Below are positions 23,535 through 32,314 of a DNA stretch of 64,000 bases, one piece after another (the stretch's first letter is position 1; the number at the start of each line of letters is the position of its first letter). The notes beneath the pieces were generated by a model. The model had not been told where the DNA came from. It saw nothing but the letters and a program-made list of their open reading frames with translations, and made no database searches. The DNA comes from an uncultured Anaerococcus sp. (GTDB lineage Bacteria > Bacillota > Clostridia > Tissierellales > Peptoniphilaceae). The stretch lies in NCBI RefSeq assembly GCF_943912385.1, contig NZ_CALTTY010000002.1, positions 88,052 to 152,051 of the forward strand. Direction: 5' to 3'. A program made the translations under genes and the position numbers.

Positions 23535-24715
23535 TGTACGATATACCCCTTCTTACTTATTACTTTTCTAATTTTTTTAGCATGTTCTATGCCATTTGTC
23601 TCAAGGGTAAGCTCAACATTTATATTTTTAAACCTACTTGCTTCCTTAAAACCATCGTGCTCTATGGATATAACATTAGCCTTGGTTTCAGCAATTTCTG
23701 TTAAGAGAGCTTGGAGTTTTCCTGGTATATTGGCTATTTCTACTTCAAGTCTCATTATACGTCCTGTTTCATATAGACCCCTGTCGATTAGTTGGGATAT
23801 GAAAGACATGTCGATATTTCCACCAGAAATTAAGCAAACTACATTTTTGTTAAAGAAATTTAGCTTATCAAGAGCTGCTAGCGGAAGTATACCTGATGGC
23901 TCTGCGATTAGCTTGTGTTTTTCAATTAGCTTTATAAAGGACATTAATATTTCTTCATCTGTGACTGTGATCCAGTCGTCAACATAGTCCTTAGCAATTT
24001 CATAGTTTAATTCACCAACTGTTGCCACAGCTGTTCCATCAGCAATTGTGTCTACCCCGTCCAGGGTTACAATATGACCTTCTTTAATAGCTTCCTTCAT
24101 GCTCCTTGCAGAGTAGGGTTCAACCCCTATTACTTTTATTAAAGGTGATACCTGCTTGAGGCATTTGGCCACACCTGATATAAGTCCGCCTCCACCAACA
24201 GGGACTAGGACATAGTCCACATACTTAAGCTGATCAACAATCTCAAGTCCAATTGTCCCCTGACCTTCTATTACATCCATATCATCAAAAGGTGGAATAA
24301 AGGTGTAGCCGTTTTCTTCGGCAAGTTTTAAGGCATGGGCCTTGCATTCATCAAAGCTTGCTCCGTAAAGTACTACCTCAGCTCCATATTTTAAAGTCCC
24401 ATCAACCTTGATCATTGGCGTATGCTCTGGCATACAGATAATAGCCTTCATCCCTAGTTTTTGAGCAGAAAAGGCTACCCCCTGGGCGTGGTTACCGGCA
24501 GAGGCTGTAATAATTCCTTTACTTGCCGCTTCTTTATCAAGTTTAGAAAGTTTATTATAGGCTCCTCTTAGCTTAAAAGAACCTGTCTTTTGTAGGTTCT
24601 CTGGTTTTATGTAAACGTTGTTATTTGAAGATTCTGAAAAAACTTCTGAGTAAATCAAATGAGTTGGGTTAATTACTTCATCAACCCTATCTTTTGCCTT
24701 CTTAAAATCAAACAT
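23531..24715 (-). CDS. ilvA: Threonine ammonia-lyase with ACT domain
   Basis: The enzyme deaminates threonine (and serine) to 2-oxobutyrate using PLP. The PLP lysine is in TGSFKLRGAYNK (near 48), and the glycine loop is VPVGGGGLISG. The 394-residue length and a single C-terminal ACT domain (MRLEVEIANIPGKLQALL onward) match the shorter form found in anaerobes, often used for threonine catabolism to propionate. It is the first gene of the operon that includes murE. No other isoleucine-pathway gene is nearby, so a catabolic role is likelier than biosynthesis. Confidence 0.92.
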   Translation of the reverse strand: MFDFKKAKDRVDEVINPTHLIYSEVFSESSNNNVYIKPENLQKTGSFKLRGAYNKLSKLDKEAASKGIITASAGNHAQGVAFSAQKLGMKAIICMPEHTPMIKVDGTLKYGAEVVLYGASFDECKAHALKLAEENGYTFIPPFDDMDVIEGQGTIGLEIVDQLKYVDYVLVPVGGGGLISGVAKCLKQVSPLIKVIGVEPYSARSMKEAIKEGHIVTLDGVDTIADGTAVATVGELNYEIAKDYVDDWITVTDEEILMSFIKLIEKHKLIAEPSGILPLAALDKLNFFNKNVVCLISGGNIDMSFISQLIDRGLYETGRIMRLEVEIANIPGKLQALLTEIAETKANVISIEHDGFKEASRFKNINVELTLETNGIEHAKKIRKVISKKGYIVH

Positions 24716-24852
24716 ATTTCCCCCTTTAAGTTAAATAAATTTAAAGTGAAAGTAAAATCTACTTTCCTCTTATAATTATAACATGGATTTGTAATTTTTT
24801 TAAGAAAAGTGTAAGATATAGTGAAGATTTCATATGTTGAGAGGAAAAATAA

Positions 24853-25698
24853 ATGAAAAACTTTGATAATAAAAAAATTTACACAGCTAGCCTTCTATTA
24901 GGTAGTCTGATACTAATAATATCTTTTATCTTTAGGTATAGCTATATTGATTTTCTAGGATTTGATAGGCCCCTTAAGCTTGCATGTTTTGCATGTGGCA
25001 TTTTCGGAACCTTTGGCGCCATCCTTGCCATAGTAGATGGAGTAAACAAACACTTTAGGGATAAGATTTTACTCCTTGCCGTCTTAAACCTAATTATGGC
25101 CTTTGCCTATCCAATCCTACTGACAGCAGAAATAATAGTATCACCTAGCGTAAATCCCTATGCCACAACGTCCCCTGACAAGGGCCATTCTACCAAATTA
25201 AAAAAAGACTCCTCCTTTATCATAGAAGGAAGCCTCTACAAATTTCCTGTAAGTCTAGCTGATTTTGAGAAAAATGGATTTTCCTATAGCTTAAAAGAAG
25301 AAAATACCGGGCTTGTAGCAACTGTAAGAAGGGTCGGTGACTCCTTTAAGCCAGAGCCAACTTGGTTTACAGATGGGGTAAATAATGAAGTTTATAGGGA
25401 ATTTTATCTTCTAGAAGCTTACTTTGATAAAGATACAGACAGGGAAAATATAGAAAATACTCCCATAGAAAGACTTGTAGCATCTGTTATTAATAATAAC
25501 AGGGACTTTGAAATTATGGGTATAAGCCTTGAAGATTCAATATATAATACAGAAAATAAGTTTAAAGAAAAATTAAGGGCAGATGAAAATAATAAAAAAA
25601 GTCCTATAAAGTCCTACTACCTAACGACAACAGATTCCTACACAGTAAAATTAAACGCTATAAATGGTACCATCCAGTCAATTGAAATCTACCAATAA
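24853..25698 (+). CDS. Membrane protein of unknown function with large C-terminal domain
   Basis: I do not recognise a family. The 281-residue protein has three predicted membrane segments: about residues 12-28 (ASLLLGSLILIISFIF), 43-62 (LACFACGIFGTFGAILAIVD) and 72-94 (ILLLAVLNLIMAFAYPILLT). A ~180-residue hydrophilic domain follows, probably outside the cell; it is rich in charged residues and closes with beta-like DSYTVKLNAINGTIQSIEIY. GAGGAAAA precedes the ATG. A DUF2971 relic follows directly. It could be a stress or surface protein; nothing in the context decides. Confidence 0.7.
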   Translation: MKNFDNKKIYTASLLLGSLILIISFIFRYSYIDFLGFDRPLKLACFACGIFGTFGAILAIVDGVNKHFRDKILLLAVLNLIMAFAYPILLTAEIIVSPSVNPYATTSPDKGHSTKLKKDSSFIIEGSLYKFPVSLADFEKNGFSYSLKEENTGLVATVRRVGDSFKPEPTWFTDGVNNEVYREFYLLEAYFDKDTDRENIENTPIERLVASVINNNRDFEIMGISLEDSIYNTENKFKEKLRADENNKKSPIKSYYLTTTDSYTVKLNAINGTIQSIEIYQ

Positions 25699-26048
25699 AT
25701 CCCAGCGGAAAAAGCGAGCTTTTAAGAAATTTTAACAATGAAATCTTCTTAAAACTTGACCAAATTTCCTACTATTTCAAAAAAGATTCCTATGCCTATG
25801 AGGGAGAGTATAGGATAGTAGTCGACCTTGACGAAGATTTAAGCCGCGGTCACTTCAAAGAAATAAAATACCACAACCCAAACTTTCCCCTCCCCTTTCT
25901 CGGCACCTACCTTACTGACTATGACCTAGAATACCAAAGACTCATCTTTGGTCCCAAGGCCATTGATAAGGACTACTTGGTTCCCTATATCAAATACTGC
26001 CTGGGAAAGGACATAGAAACTGTAAATTCAAGTATAAAATACAGATAA
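25686..26048 (+). pseudogene. C-terminal relic of a DUF2971-type protein
   Basis: An open frame without a start codon runs from 25686 to the TAA at 26046. It reads ...LDQISYYFKKDSYAYEGEYR, then a hydrophilic stretch, then RLIFGPKAIDKDYLVPYI and ends NSSIKYR. The pattern of Y-E-x-E-Y-R, xIxxGPK and a final S-x-I-x-Y-R matches the C-terminal third of DUF2971 proteins, which are usually 250-300 residues. The 5' two thirds are absent, replaced by the membrane-protein gene. I infer a deletion remnant. Confidence 0.55.
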
Positions 26049-26052
26049 AGTA

Positions 26053-26097
26053 AAAGACCTCCACAAGGACAAACTCTTAGTGAAGGTCTCTTTTTTA
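26053..26097. terminator. Terminator between DUF2971 relic and glutaredoxin gene
   Basis: AAAGACCT...AGGTCT stem with CTTTTTT on the plus side and TTTTAC on the minus side; convergent genes share it. Confidence 0.7.
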
Positions 26098-26104
26098 AAT
26101 CTAC

Positions 26105-26332
26105 TTATTTAAGTTTTTCAGCTATAACTTCCTTGTCAAAACCAACAATATCTTCACCATCGATATTTATAACTGGTACTCCCCTATAGCCTTTTTCTAT
26201 AAGGTAGTTTACAGCTTCCTTGTCCTTATCGATATTTCTTTCCTTGTATTCGATATTGTTTTCTTCAAAATATTGCTTGGCTGCCTTGCAAAATACGCAA
26301 GTGTTTGATGTATAAATTGTAATATCGTGCAT
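26105..26332 (-). CDS. Glutaredoxin-like thiol-disulfide protein
   Basis: The 75-residue protein is a minimal thioredoxin fold with the redox site CVFC (C12, C15) and the cis-proline motif GVPVINIDG (near 51-59), typical of NrdH/YruB-type glutaredoxins of anaerobes. It likely reduces disulfides or glutathione-independent substrates in the cytosol. It stands alone, divergent from a small gene of unknown function, and ends at the shared terminator. Confidence 0.9.
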   Translation of the reverse strand: MHDITIYTSNTCVFCKAAKQYFEENNIEYKERNIDKDKEAVNYLIEKGYRGVPVINIDGEDIVGFDKEVIAEKLK

Positions 26333-26457
26333 TTAATCCCTCTTTCTATTTTCTCTATTTAATATATACCCAAAAATTAAAAATAATATATAATATTATT
26401 GGGCATATGTCACAGACTTATTATATACCCAAAAATCTAGCATTTAAAAGGAGTTTT

Positions 26458-26757
26458 ATGGAAAATACTGTTTTTACCTACAAAAAACTAAAAAAATTAT
26501 TAGAAATTGGCCATGAAATAGAATTTACCTATGAAGGCGTATTTTGTTCTATCAATAATTTGGGTAACGAAAATCACGAGCCTGCCTGGGTTTTTTCTAC
26601 TAATTTTAAAAATAAGAATACAAATACCTATCTTGCTGACTTTTACGATACAAAAAGTCTCTTGAAAAATATTGACAAAATCAAAATCAAAGAAAAAAGC
26701 CTAGAAGAAGTCATAGATCAAGCGCTCTACGACCCTTCTAGCCTAACAATTTTCTAA
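26458..26757 (+). CDS. Small protein of unknown function
   Basis: The 99-residue protein is not recognised. I start it at 26458 because AAAGGAG lies at the right distance; an in-frame ATG at 26407 has no ribosome site and lies in promoter-like DNA. It is mixed-charge, without membrane segments (ENTVFTYKKLKKLLEIGHEI at the start, ending QALYDPSSLTIF). Its 3' end overlaps the convergent rsmA by 15 bp. A 15-bp direct repeat (26363-26377 and 26422-26436) lies in the divergent region upstream. Confidence 0.65.
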   Translation: MENTVFTYKKLKKLLEIGHEIEFTYEGVFCSINNLGNENHEPAWVFSTNFKNKNTNTYLADFYDTKSLLKNIDKIKIKEKSLEEVIDQALYDPSSLTIF

Positions 26758-27585
26758 TTCTTTACTTATATTTATAAAATCATCGAGTGACAGGTTTTCT
26801 GCCCTCAGATTTGCCTTAAGTTCCAAGGTCTCAAATACTTCTTTTAAATCATCCTTACTTGCCACAGCTGATAAGGAGTTTAGGATGGTCTTTCTTCTTT
26901 TTAAAAAACCTGCTCTGACTAGGGCAAATAATTTTTTCTTATCTATTTCAGGGTTATATTCCCTGAGATCTAGTCTTAGGACGGCCGAGTCTATCTTAGG
27001 TTGGGGCATGAATACTGATTTTGGGACCTTAGTTAAAAGTCTTGCCTCAGAATAATATTTTACAAAGACAGAAAGAGACGAATAGTCCTTGTCTTTTTCT
27101 GTGGCAAGCATCCTATCAGCCACTTCCTTTTGGACCATGATGGTCATTGATTTACAATCAAGATCTTCTTCAAAAATCTTTTCTATAATTGGTGTTGTGA
27201 TGTAATATGGCAAATTTGACACAAATTCAAACGATTCACCATCAAAATACTTATCCTGGATTTCCCTTAGGTCTGTTTTTAAGATATCCTGGTGGATTAT
27301 TTCTACATTATCAAAGTCTGACATATTTTCTTCTAAAATCGGAATTAAGGTCTCATCAACTTCTATTAGGACAAGATTTTTGCAAGTTTTGGCCATTTCA
27401 TAGGAGATTGTCCCAATTCCTGGGCCTACTTCAATTACATTTTTCCCCTCTATGTCGGCACCCTCAACAATTTTATCGACAAAATTTTTATCGATTAAAA
27501 AGTTTTGGCCCAAAGACTTAGAAAACCTAAAACCATAGAGATCTATTATGTCTCTTACAACCTTGGGTGAATATAATTTTCTCAT
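26743..27585 (-). CDS. rsmA: 16S rRNA (adenine1518/1519-N6)-dimethyltransferase
   Basis: RsmA (KsgA) dimethylates two adenosines at the 3' end of 16S rRNA. The 280-residue protein shows SKSLGQNFLIDKNFVDKIV, the SAM loop VIEVGPGIGTIS, and the catalytic NLPYYITTPII. The C-terminal helical domain is complete. The start overlaps the rnmV stop by 4 bp, giving the order metG-tatD-rnmV-rsmA that is conserved across Firmicutes. Confidence 0.96.
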   Translation of the reverse strand: MRKLYSPKVVRDIIDLYGFRFSKSLGQNFLIDKNFVDKIVEGADIEGKNVIEVGPGIGTISYEMAKTCKNLVLIEVDETLIPILEENMSDFDNVEIIHQDILKTDLREIQDKYFDGESFEFVSNLPYYITTPIIEKIFEEDLDCKSMTIMVQKEVADRMLATEKDKDYSSLSVFVKYYSEARLLTKVPKSVFMPQPKIDSAVLRLDLREYNPEIDKKKLFALVRAGFLKRRKTILNSLSAVASKDDLKEVFETLELKANLRAENLSLDDFINISKELENC

Positions 27586-28112
27586 AAACTTCCTACCGCC
27601 CTTTCAAATTCTTCTCGGCTTATGCCAAAGGAGTTAAGCTTTGATAAAAGTCCCTTAGAATTATAATAGCCAATACCCAGAATTTCCCCAAGCCTGGCTC
27701 TTTTTTCTCGGGACCCCTCCCCTATGGAAAGCCCATTTCTAACAAGGTCTGTCATGGTAAATTCTTCCCTGCGACTAATTTCTTCTGCCTTGGCCCTTTT
27801 TAGGGCATCTATAATTACCGCTACTTCTGCATTTTCTACACCAAGGTCACCCTTTTTGATGGCTTTTTTCCTATCAATATAGGCATGCTTGGCATCTGGT
27901 ATATGCCTTGCTATCCTTCTTCTAATCCTCTTTCCAGCATAGTCAGGGTCAGTTAGGATAATAATCCCGCACCTATCATTGATTTTTTCAAGTCTTTTTA
28001 TGAGGTCATCTCCAAAGGCAAGGCCATTTGTGGCAATCATTTCACAGTCGACTGCCCTTTTGACATTAGCTATATCATCTTTGCCCTCAACTACTATAGT
28101 CTCTTTAATCAT
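27582..28112 (-). CDS. rnmV: Ribonuclease M5
   Basis: RNase M5 matures 5S rRNA. The 176-residue protein begins with a Toprim domain: IVVEGKDDIANVKRAVDCEM (Glu of VEGKDD) and IILTDPDYAGKRIRRRI (DPD metal site). A C-terminal DUF4093 region ends LNSFGISREEFERAV. It overlaps tatD upstream and rsmA downstream by 4 bp each, the classic Firmicute arrangement. Confidence 0.95.
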   Translation of the reverse strand: MIKETIVVEGKDDIANVKRAVDCEMIATNGLAFGDDLIKRLEKINDRCGIIILTDPDYAGKRIRRRIARHIPDAKHAYIDRKKAIKKGDLGVENAEVAVIIDALKRAKAEEISRREEFTMTDLVRNGLSIGEGSREKRARLGEILGIGYYNSKGLLSKLNSFGISREEFERAVGSL

Positions 28113-28864
28113 AGGTTAAAAAACTCCCTGGTGTTTTTAGTCGTCCATTTAGCAACTTTTGATAATTTCATCCCTCTGATTTCTGCAATTTTTCTAGCAA
28201 CTTCAATAATCTTACGAGGGTCATTTCTCATCCCCCTATAAGGGTCTGGGGTTAGGTATGGGCTATCTGTTTCGAGCATTAGTCTTTCAATAGGGACAAG
28301 GGCTGCGGCCTCTTTTTCATTGTAGCCATTACCATAAGTAACAACCCCACCGATTGAAATATAAAAACCCAAATCCATAAAGGTCTTTAGGCTTTTTTGA
28401 TCGGTTGAAAAGCAGTGGATTTGGACTTTAAGGTCAGTAAAGTCCTTTAAAATATCCATTATATCTTCTGTCGCTTCCCTGTTATGGATTACAACTGGTT
28501 TATTAAGCTTCCTTGCCAGTTCAAGTTGGTTGATAAAAACTTTTTTTTGAAGGTCTTTAGTCTCTGTAGTCCAGTAATAGTCAAGGCCAATTTCCCCTAT
28601 GGCAACTGCATCTTTTGCGAGTTTTTCAATTTCATCAAGGTCAGCCTCTCCCATTTCATTAACATCTGATGGGTGAATTCCTACCTGGGCATAGAAATTA
28701 TCAAATTCTTTGGCAAGTTTAATATTTTCCCTAGAATTTTCGAGATTTACCCCAGGATTTATGACTGCTTCTATAGAGAAATTAGACAGGTCTCTTAGGA
28801 TAAAGAGCCTGTCTTCGTCAAATTCTTTGCTTGTTAAATGGGTATGTGAATCAATTAATTTCAT
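28109..28864 (-). CDS. tatD: TatD-family metal-dependent DNase
   Basis: The 251-residue TIM-barrel hydrolase begins IDSHTHLTSKEFDEDR with the HxH metal motif (H7, H9), followed by GEIGLDYYW (Glu ligand), PVVIHNREATED, the QIHCFSTD histidine, and LMLETDSPYLTPDPYRG (Asp ligand). The family acts as 3'-5' exonucleases or deacylases in DNA repair and quality control. The start codon overlaps the metG stop by one base. Confidence 0.94.
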   Translation of the reverse strand: MKLIDSHTHLTSKEFDEDRLFILRDLSNFSIEAVINPGVNLENSRENIKLAKEFDNFYAQVGIHPSDVNEMGEADLDEIEKLAKDAVAIGEIGLDYYWTTETKDLQKKVFINQLELARKLNKPVVIHNREATEDIMDILKDFTDLKVQIHCFSTDQKSLKTFMDLGFYISIGGVVTYGNGYNEKEAAALVPIERLMLETDSPYLTPDPYRGMRNDPRKIIEVARKIAEIRGMKLSKVAKWTTKNTREFFNL

Positions 28865-30810
28865 TAAGAAACCACACTTCCTGGTTTGATATCAGATAGG
28901 GTTGAAATCATGGTAAGGTCATCTTCAAAGTCTGCAGCAAGAAGCATGCCCTCTGATTCAATCCCACGCATCTTTCTTGGGGCAAGGTTTTTAACCACGA
29001 TGACATTTTTTCCAACTAAGTCTTCTGGCTTGTACCATTTCTTAATCCCTGAAACGATTGTTCTTGTCTCGCTTCCTATATCAACCTTGAAAACTAATAG
29101 CTTGTCAGCATTTGGGTGGTCTTCTGCTTCGGTGATTTTACCTACAACTAGGTCAAGTTTTGTAAAGTCTTCATAAGAAATTTCTGCTTTATCATCTTCT
29201 GCTGGTACTTCTTCTTTTCTATCAGCAAGTCTTTCTTTAATAAGTTTGTTGTTTCTATCGTGAAGTTTTACAAGTTCTTCTTCTACATCAAGCCTATCAA
29301 ATAGGTTTTTGCCCTTTGAAACCTTAGCCCCTTCTTCTAGAAGACCAAATTCTGCCGCCGACTCGAAGCCCTTGTTATCTGTACCAAGTTTTTCAAGGAT
29401 GATTTTTGTGGTATCCTTCATGGTTGGTTCTATTAATTGGGCTACAATCCTTAGAGTCTCTGCAAGGTTATATAGAACCCTATTTAACCTTGGTAAATTT
29501 TTCTCGTCACGGCCTAAAATCCATGGCTCTGTTTCATCAACGTATTTATTGGCACGGCGGATTAATTTCCAAATAGATTCAAGGGCTTCGTTAAATTTAA
29601 ACTCATCCATAAGCTTAATAAATCTTGGGTAAGTTTCCTTAGCTAGTGCGATTAGGTCGTCATCATATTCGCCTTCTTCGCTTCCTTTTTCCACTATGCC
29701 GCCATTGTATTTAGAAATCATAGATGTGGTCCTTGATACAAGGTTACCCAGGTCGTTTACAAGGTCGGAGTTATATCTTTCCATAAATTTCTTAGATGAA
29801 AAGTCACCGTCTGATCCAAAGTTAAATTCTCTTAGCATGAAGTATTTAAGGGCGTCTACCCCGTATAAGTCAACAAGTGGTTCTGGATACATGATATTAC
29901 CCTTGGATTTACTCATCTTGTCATTTTCAAATAAAATCCAACCATGGGCAAATACCTTTTCTGGTAGAGGAAGGTCTAGGGCCATTAAAAGGGCTGGCCA
30001 AATAATGGTGTGAAATCTCACTATGTCCTTTCCAATTAGGTGGACTCCAGCTGGCCAATACTTGTTAAATTTCTCCTTGTCACTACCATAGCCTATGGCT
30101 GTTAGGTAGCAGGATAGGGCATCTATCCATACATAGACAACATGCTTACTATCAAAAGGCACATCTACTCCCCAGTCAAAGGAGGTCCTTGTAACAGAAA
30201 GGTCGGACAGGCCCTTGTTGATAAAGTTATTTAGCATCTCCTTTTGCCTAAAAGCTGGCTCTAAAAATTCTGGGTGGTCCTTGTATAATTCTTTAAGTTT
30301 ATCTGTATATTTGGATAATCTAAAGAAATATGTCTCTTCTTCTTGGTAGTCTACATCCCTACCACAGTCTGGGCACTTGCCGTCTTCAAGCTGGCTTTCA
30401 GTCCAGAAGGTCTCACAGGGTGTACAGTAATAGCCCTTGTACTCACCCTTATAAATATCACCCTTTTCGTAAAGCTTGTTAAAGATATCAACCACATCTT
30501 TTTCGTGGTCTTTTTCTGTTGACCTTATAAAGGTGTCATATTCTATATCAAGCTTTTCCCATAATTTTATAGTCTCAGCTGCTATCTTATCGACAAATTC
30601 TAAAGGCTCTTTACCATGGGCGCGGGCTGATTCCATAATCTTTTGCCCGTGCTCATCTGTACCTGTTACAAGGTAGGCATCAAAGCCTAAGAGATTCTTG
30701 TATCTTTTTAAAACATCGGCAATTACCGAAGTATAGGTATTACCTATGTGTAGGTTTGAGTTTGGATAGTAAATTGGTGTTGTAATATAATAAGGTTTTC
30801 TATTAGTCAT
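28864..30810 (-). CDS. metG: Methionyl-tRNA synthetase with C-terminal tRNA-binding domain
   Basis: The 648-residue enzyme charges tRNA-Met. The HIGH motif appears as NLHIGNTYTSV (about 18-28), and KMSKS in NDKMSKSKGN (near 297). The zinc knuckle has CTPC...CPDC near residues 127-147, the one-knuckle type. The C-terminus is an EMAP/Trbp111 domain (FTKLDLVVGKITEAEDHPNADKLL on). TAGGAGAG precedes the ATG. It heads the metG-tatD-rnmV-rsmA operon; no T-box is visible in its short leader. Confidence 0.96.
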   Translation of the reverse strand: MTNRKPYYITTPIYYPNSNLHIGNTYTSVIADVLKRYKNLLGFDAYLVTGTDEHGQKIMESARAHGKEPLEFVDKIAAETIKLWEKLDIEYDTFIRSTEKDHEKDVVDIFNKLYEKGDIYKGEYKGYYCTPCETFWTESQLEDGKCPDCGRDVDYQEEETYFFRLSKYTDKLKELYKDHPEFLEPAFRQKEMLNNFINKGLSDLSVTRTSFDWGVDVPFDSKHVVYVWIDALSCYLTAIGYGSDKEKFNKYWPAGVHLIGKDIVRFHTIIWPALLMALDLPLPEKVFAHGWILFENDKMSKSKGNIMYPEPLVDLYGVDALKYFMLREFNFGSDGDFSSKKFMERYNSDLVNDLGNLVSRTTSMISKYNGGIVEKGSEEGEYDDDLIALAKETYPRFIKLMDEFKFNEALESIWKLIRRANKYVDETEPWILGRDEKNLPRLNRVLYNLAETLRIVAQLIEPTMKDTTKIILEKLGTDNKGFESAAEFGLLEEGAKVSKGKNLFDRLDVEEELVKLHDRNNKLIKERLADRKEEVPAEDDKAEISYEDFTKLDLVVGKITEAEDHPNADKLLVFKVDIGSETRTIVSGIKKWYKPEDLVGKNVIVVKNLAPRKMRGIESEGMLLAADFEDDLTMISTLSDIKPGSVVS

Positions 30811-30902
30811 CTAGTCTCTCCTATCAGTATTTCTAAAGTATTCCTCCTTTTATCATACTCTAAAAGGCCTAAAAAACGAAATTTATAAAGCTTTAAGACA
30901 AG

Positions 30903-30930
30903 AAAAAACTCGGCTTCCTACCGAGTTTTT
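30903..30930 (-). terminator. Terminator of argGH
   Basis: AAAACTCGG / CCGAGTTTT stem with T-runs on both strands, 8 bp after the argH stop at 30938. Confidence 0.85.
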
Positions 30931-30937
30931 AATCTTT

Positions 30938-32314
30938 CTATTTCTTATAAATCCTATCTTCTAGATTTTTTATCTCCCTTAATACCTCACTTGGTGCAGG
31001 ACCTCCCTTGGATTTTCTTTCCTTAAGGCATTTCTTTAGGTCAATTTCTTCATAGATATCTTCTTCGAATAGGTCTGATTCTTCCTTATATACTTCTAAG
31101 CTCAAATCATCTAAACTTATGTTTTTATCCATGGCACACTTTACAAGCCTTGCTGAAATATGGTGGGCATCCCTAAAGGCAAGTCCTTTTTTAACTAGAT
31201 AATCTGCCACATCTGTTGCATTTAGATACCCAAGCTTACATGCTTTAAGCATATTTTCGCAATTTACAGTTAGGGTCTCAACTTGCCCTGCCATTATTTT
31301 AAGAGAAATTTTTATGGTGTCTATGGAATCAAAGATAAATTCCTTATCCTCCTGCATGTCCTTGGCATAGGATAGGGGGAGGGATTTCATCATTACAAAG
31401 GCCTGGTTCATATTTCCAATAAGCCTTGCAGACTTTCCCCTTACAAGCTCTGCCATGTCAGGATTTTTCTTTTGGGGCATGATAGATGAGCCTGTTGCAA
31501 ACTTATCGTCTATGTCGACAAAATTGTAGGACTTACTTGACCAGATTATAAGCTCTTCGGCAAACCTTGAAAGGTGGATGCCTATAATTGATAAGATAGA
31601 GCCCAGCTCTAGGATGTAGTCCCTATCGCTTACTGCATCCATGGAGTTTACCATGACAGAATCAAATCCCAATTCCTCTGCCACAAGGTCCCTGTCTATG
31701 TCATAGGTCGTCCCAGCCAGGGCACAGGCTCCCAGGGGCAGTTCATTTAGCCTGTTGACAAAGTCTTCCATCCTTTTTATATCCCTATAATTCATGGCTG
31801 CATAGGCCATTAGGTGGTGGGCAAAGCTTACTGGCTGGGCTGCTTGAAGGTGGGTAAAACCAGGCATAATAGTCTCAGTATGATTTTTTGCAAGGTCTGT
31901 CAGGCTCTTGCTGTAGGCCTTTAGGAGACTGGTTATTTCAAAACTTTCCCTTCTTATAAAAAGTTTTAAGTCTGTGGTGACCTGGTCATTTCTTGACCTT
32001 GCTGTGTGCATCTTTTTTCCGAGATCTCCAATTTCATCTATGAGGGCCCCTTCTATAAAGGTATGGATATCTTCGCTTGTCGGGCCTATTTCAAGGGTCT
32101 TATCTTTTATTTTTTCTTCTATAGTTTCTAGACCCTCGATGATTTTTCCTGCTTCTTCTTTTTTTATTATATCTTTTTCGCCTAGCATCTTGGCATGGGC
32201 AATGGACCCTCTTATATCATCATAAACAAGCTTCTTATCTATTTTTATAGAAGAGTTAAAGTCTTCTGCATCCTGGTCTAGCCTACCGTCAAGCATTCCA
32301 CTCCATAATTTCAT
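30938..32314 (-). CDS. argH: Argininosuccinate lyase
   Basis: ArgH splits argininosuccinate into arginine and fumarate. The 458-residue protein has MHTARSRNDQVTTDLKLF, PGFTHLQAAQPVSFAHHL, and the superfamily signature GSSIMPQKKNPDMAELVRGK with its catalytic serine loop. It begins immediately after the argG stop and is expressed with it from the T-box-controlled promoter at 33883-33911. Confidence 0.97.
   Translation of the reverse strand: MKLWSGMLDGRLDQDAEDFNSSIKIDKKLVYDDIRGSIAHAKMLGEKDIIKKEEAGKIIEGLETIEEKIKDKTLEIGPTSEDIHTFIEGALIDEIGDLGKKMHTARSRNDQVTTDLKLFIRRESFEITSLLKAYSKSLTDLAKNHTETIMPGFTHLQAAQPVSFAHHLMAYAAMNYRDIKRMEDFVNRLNELPLGACALAGTTYDIDRDLVAEELGFDSVMVNSMDAVSDRDYILELGSILSIIGIHLSRFAEELIIWSSKSYNFVDIDDKFATGSSIMPQKKNPDMAELVRGKSARLIGNMNQAFVMMKSLPLSYAKDMQEDKEFIFDSIDTIKISLKIMAGQVETLTVNCENMLKACKLGYLNATDVADYLVKKGLAFRDAHHISARLVKCAMDKNISLDDLSLEVYKEESDLFEEDIYEEIDLKKCLKERKSKGGPAPSEVLREIKNLEDRIYKK

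Noticed and set aside
26407..26457. Longer start for the small gene at 26458
   Set aside because: The upstream ATG lacks a ribosome site and lies in the repeat/promoter region.
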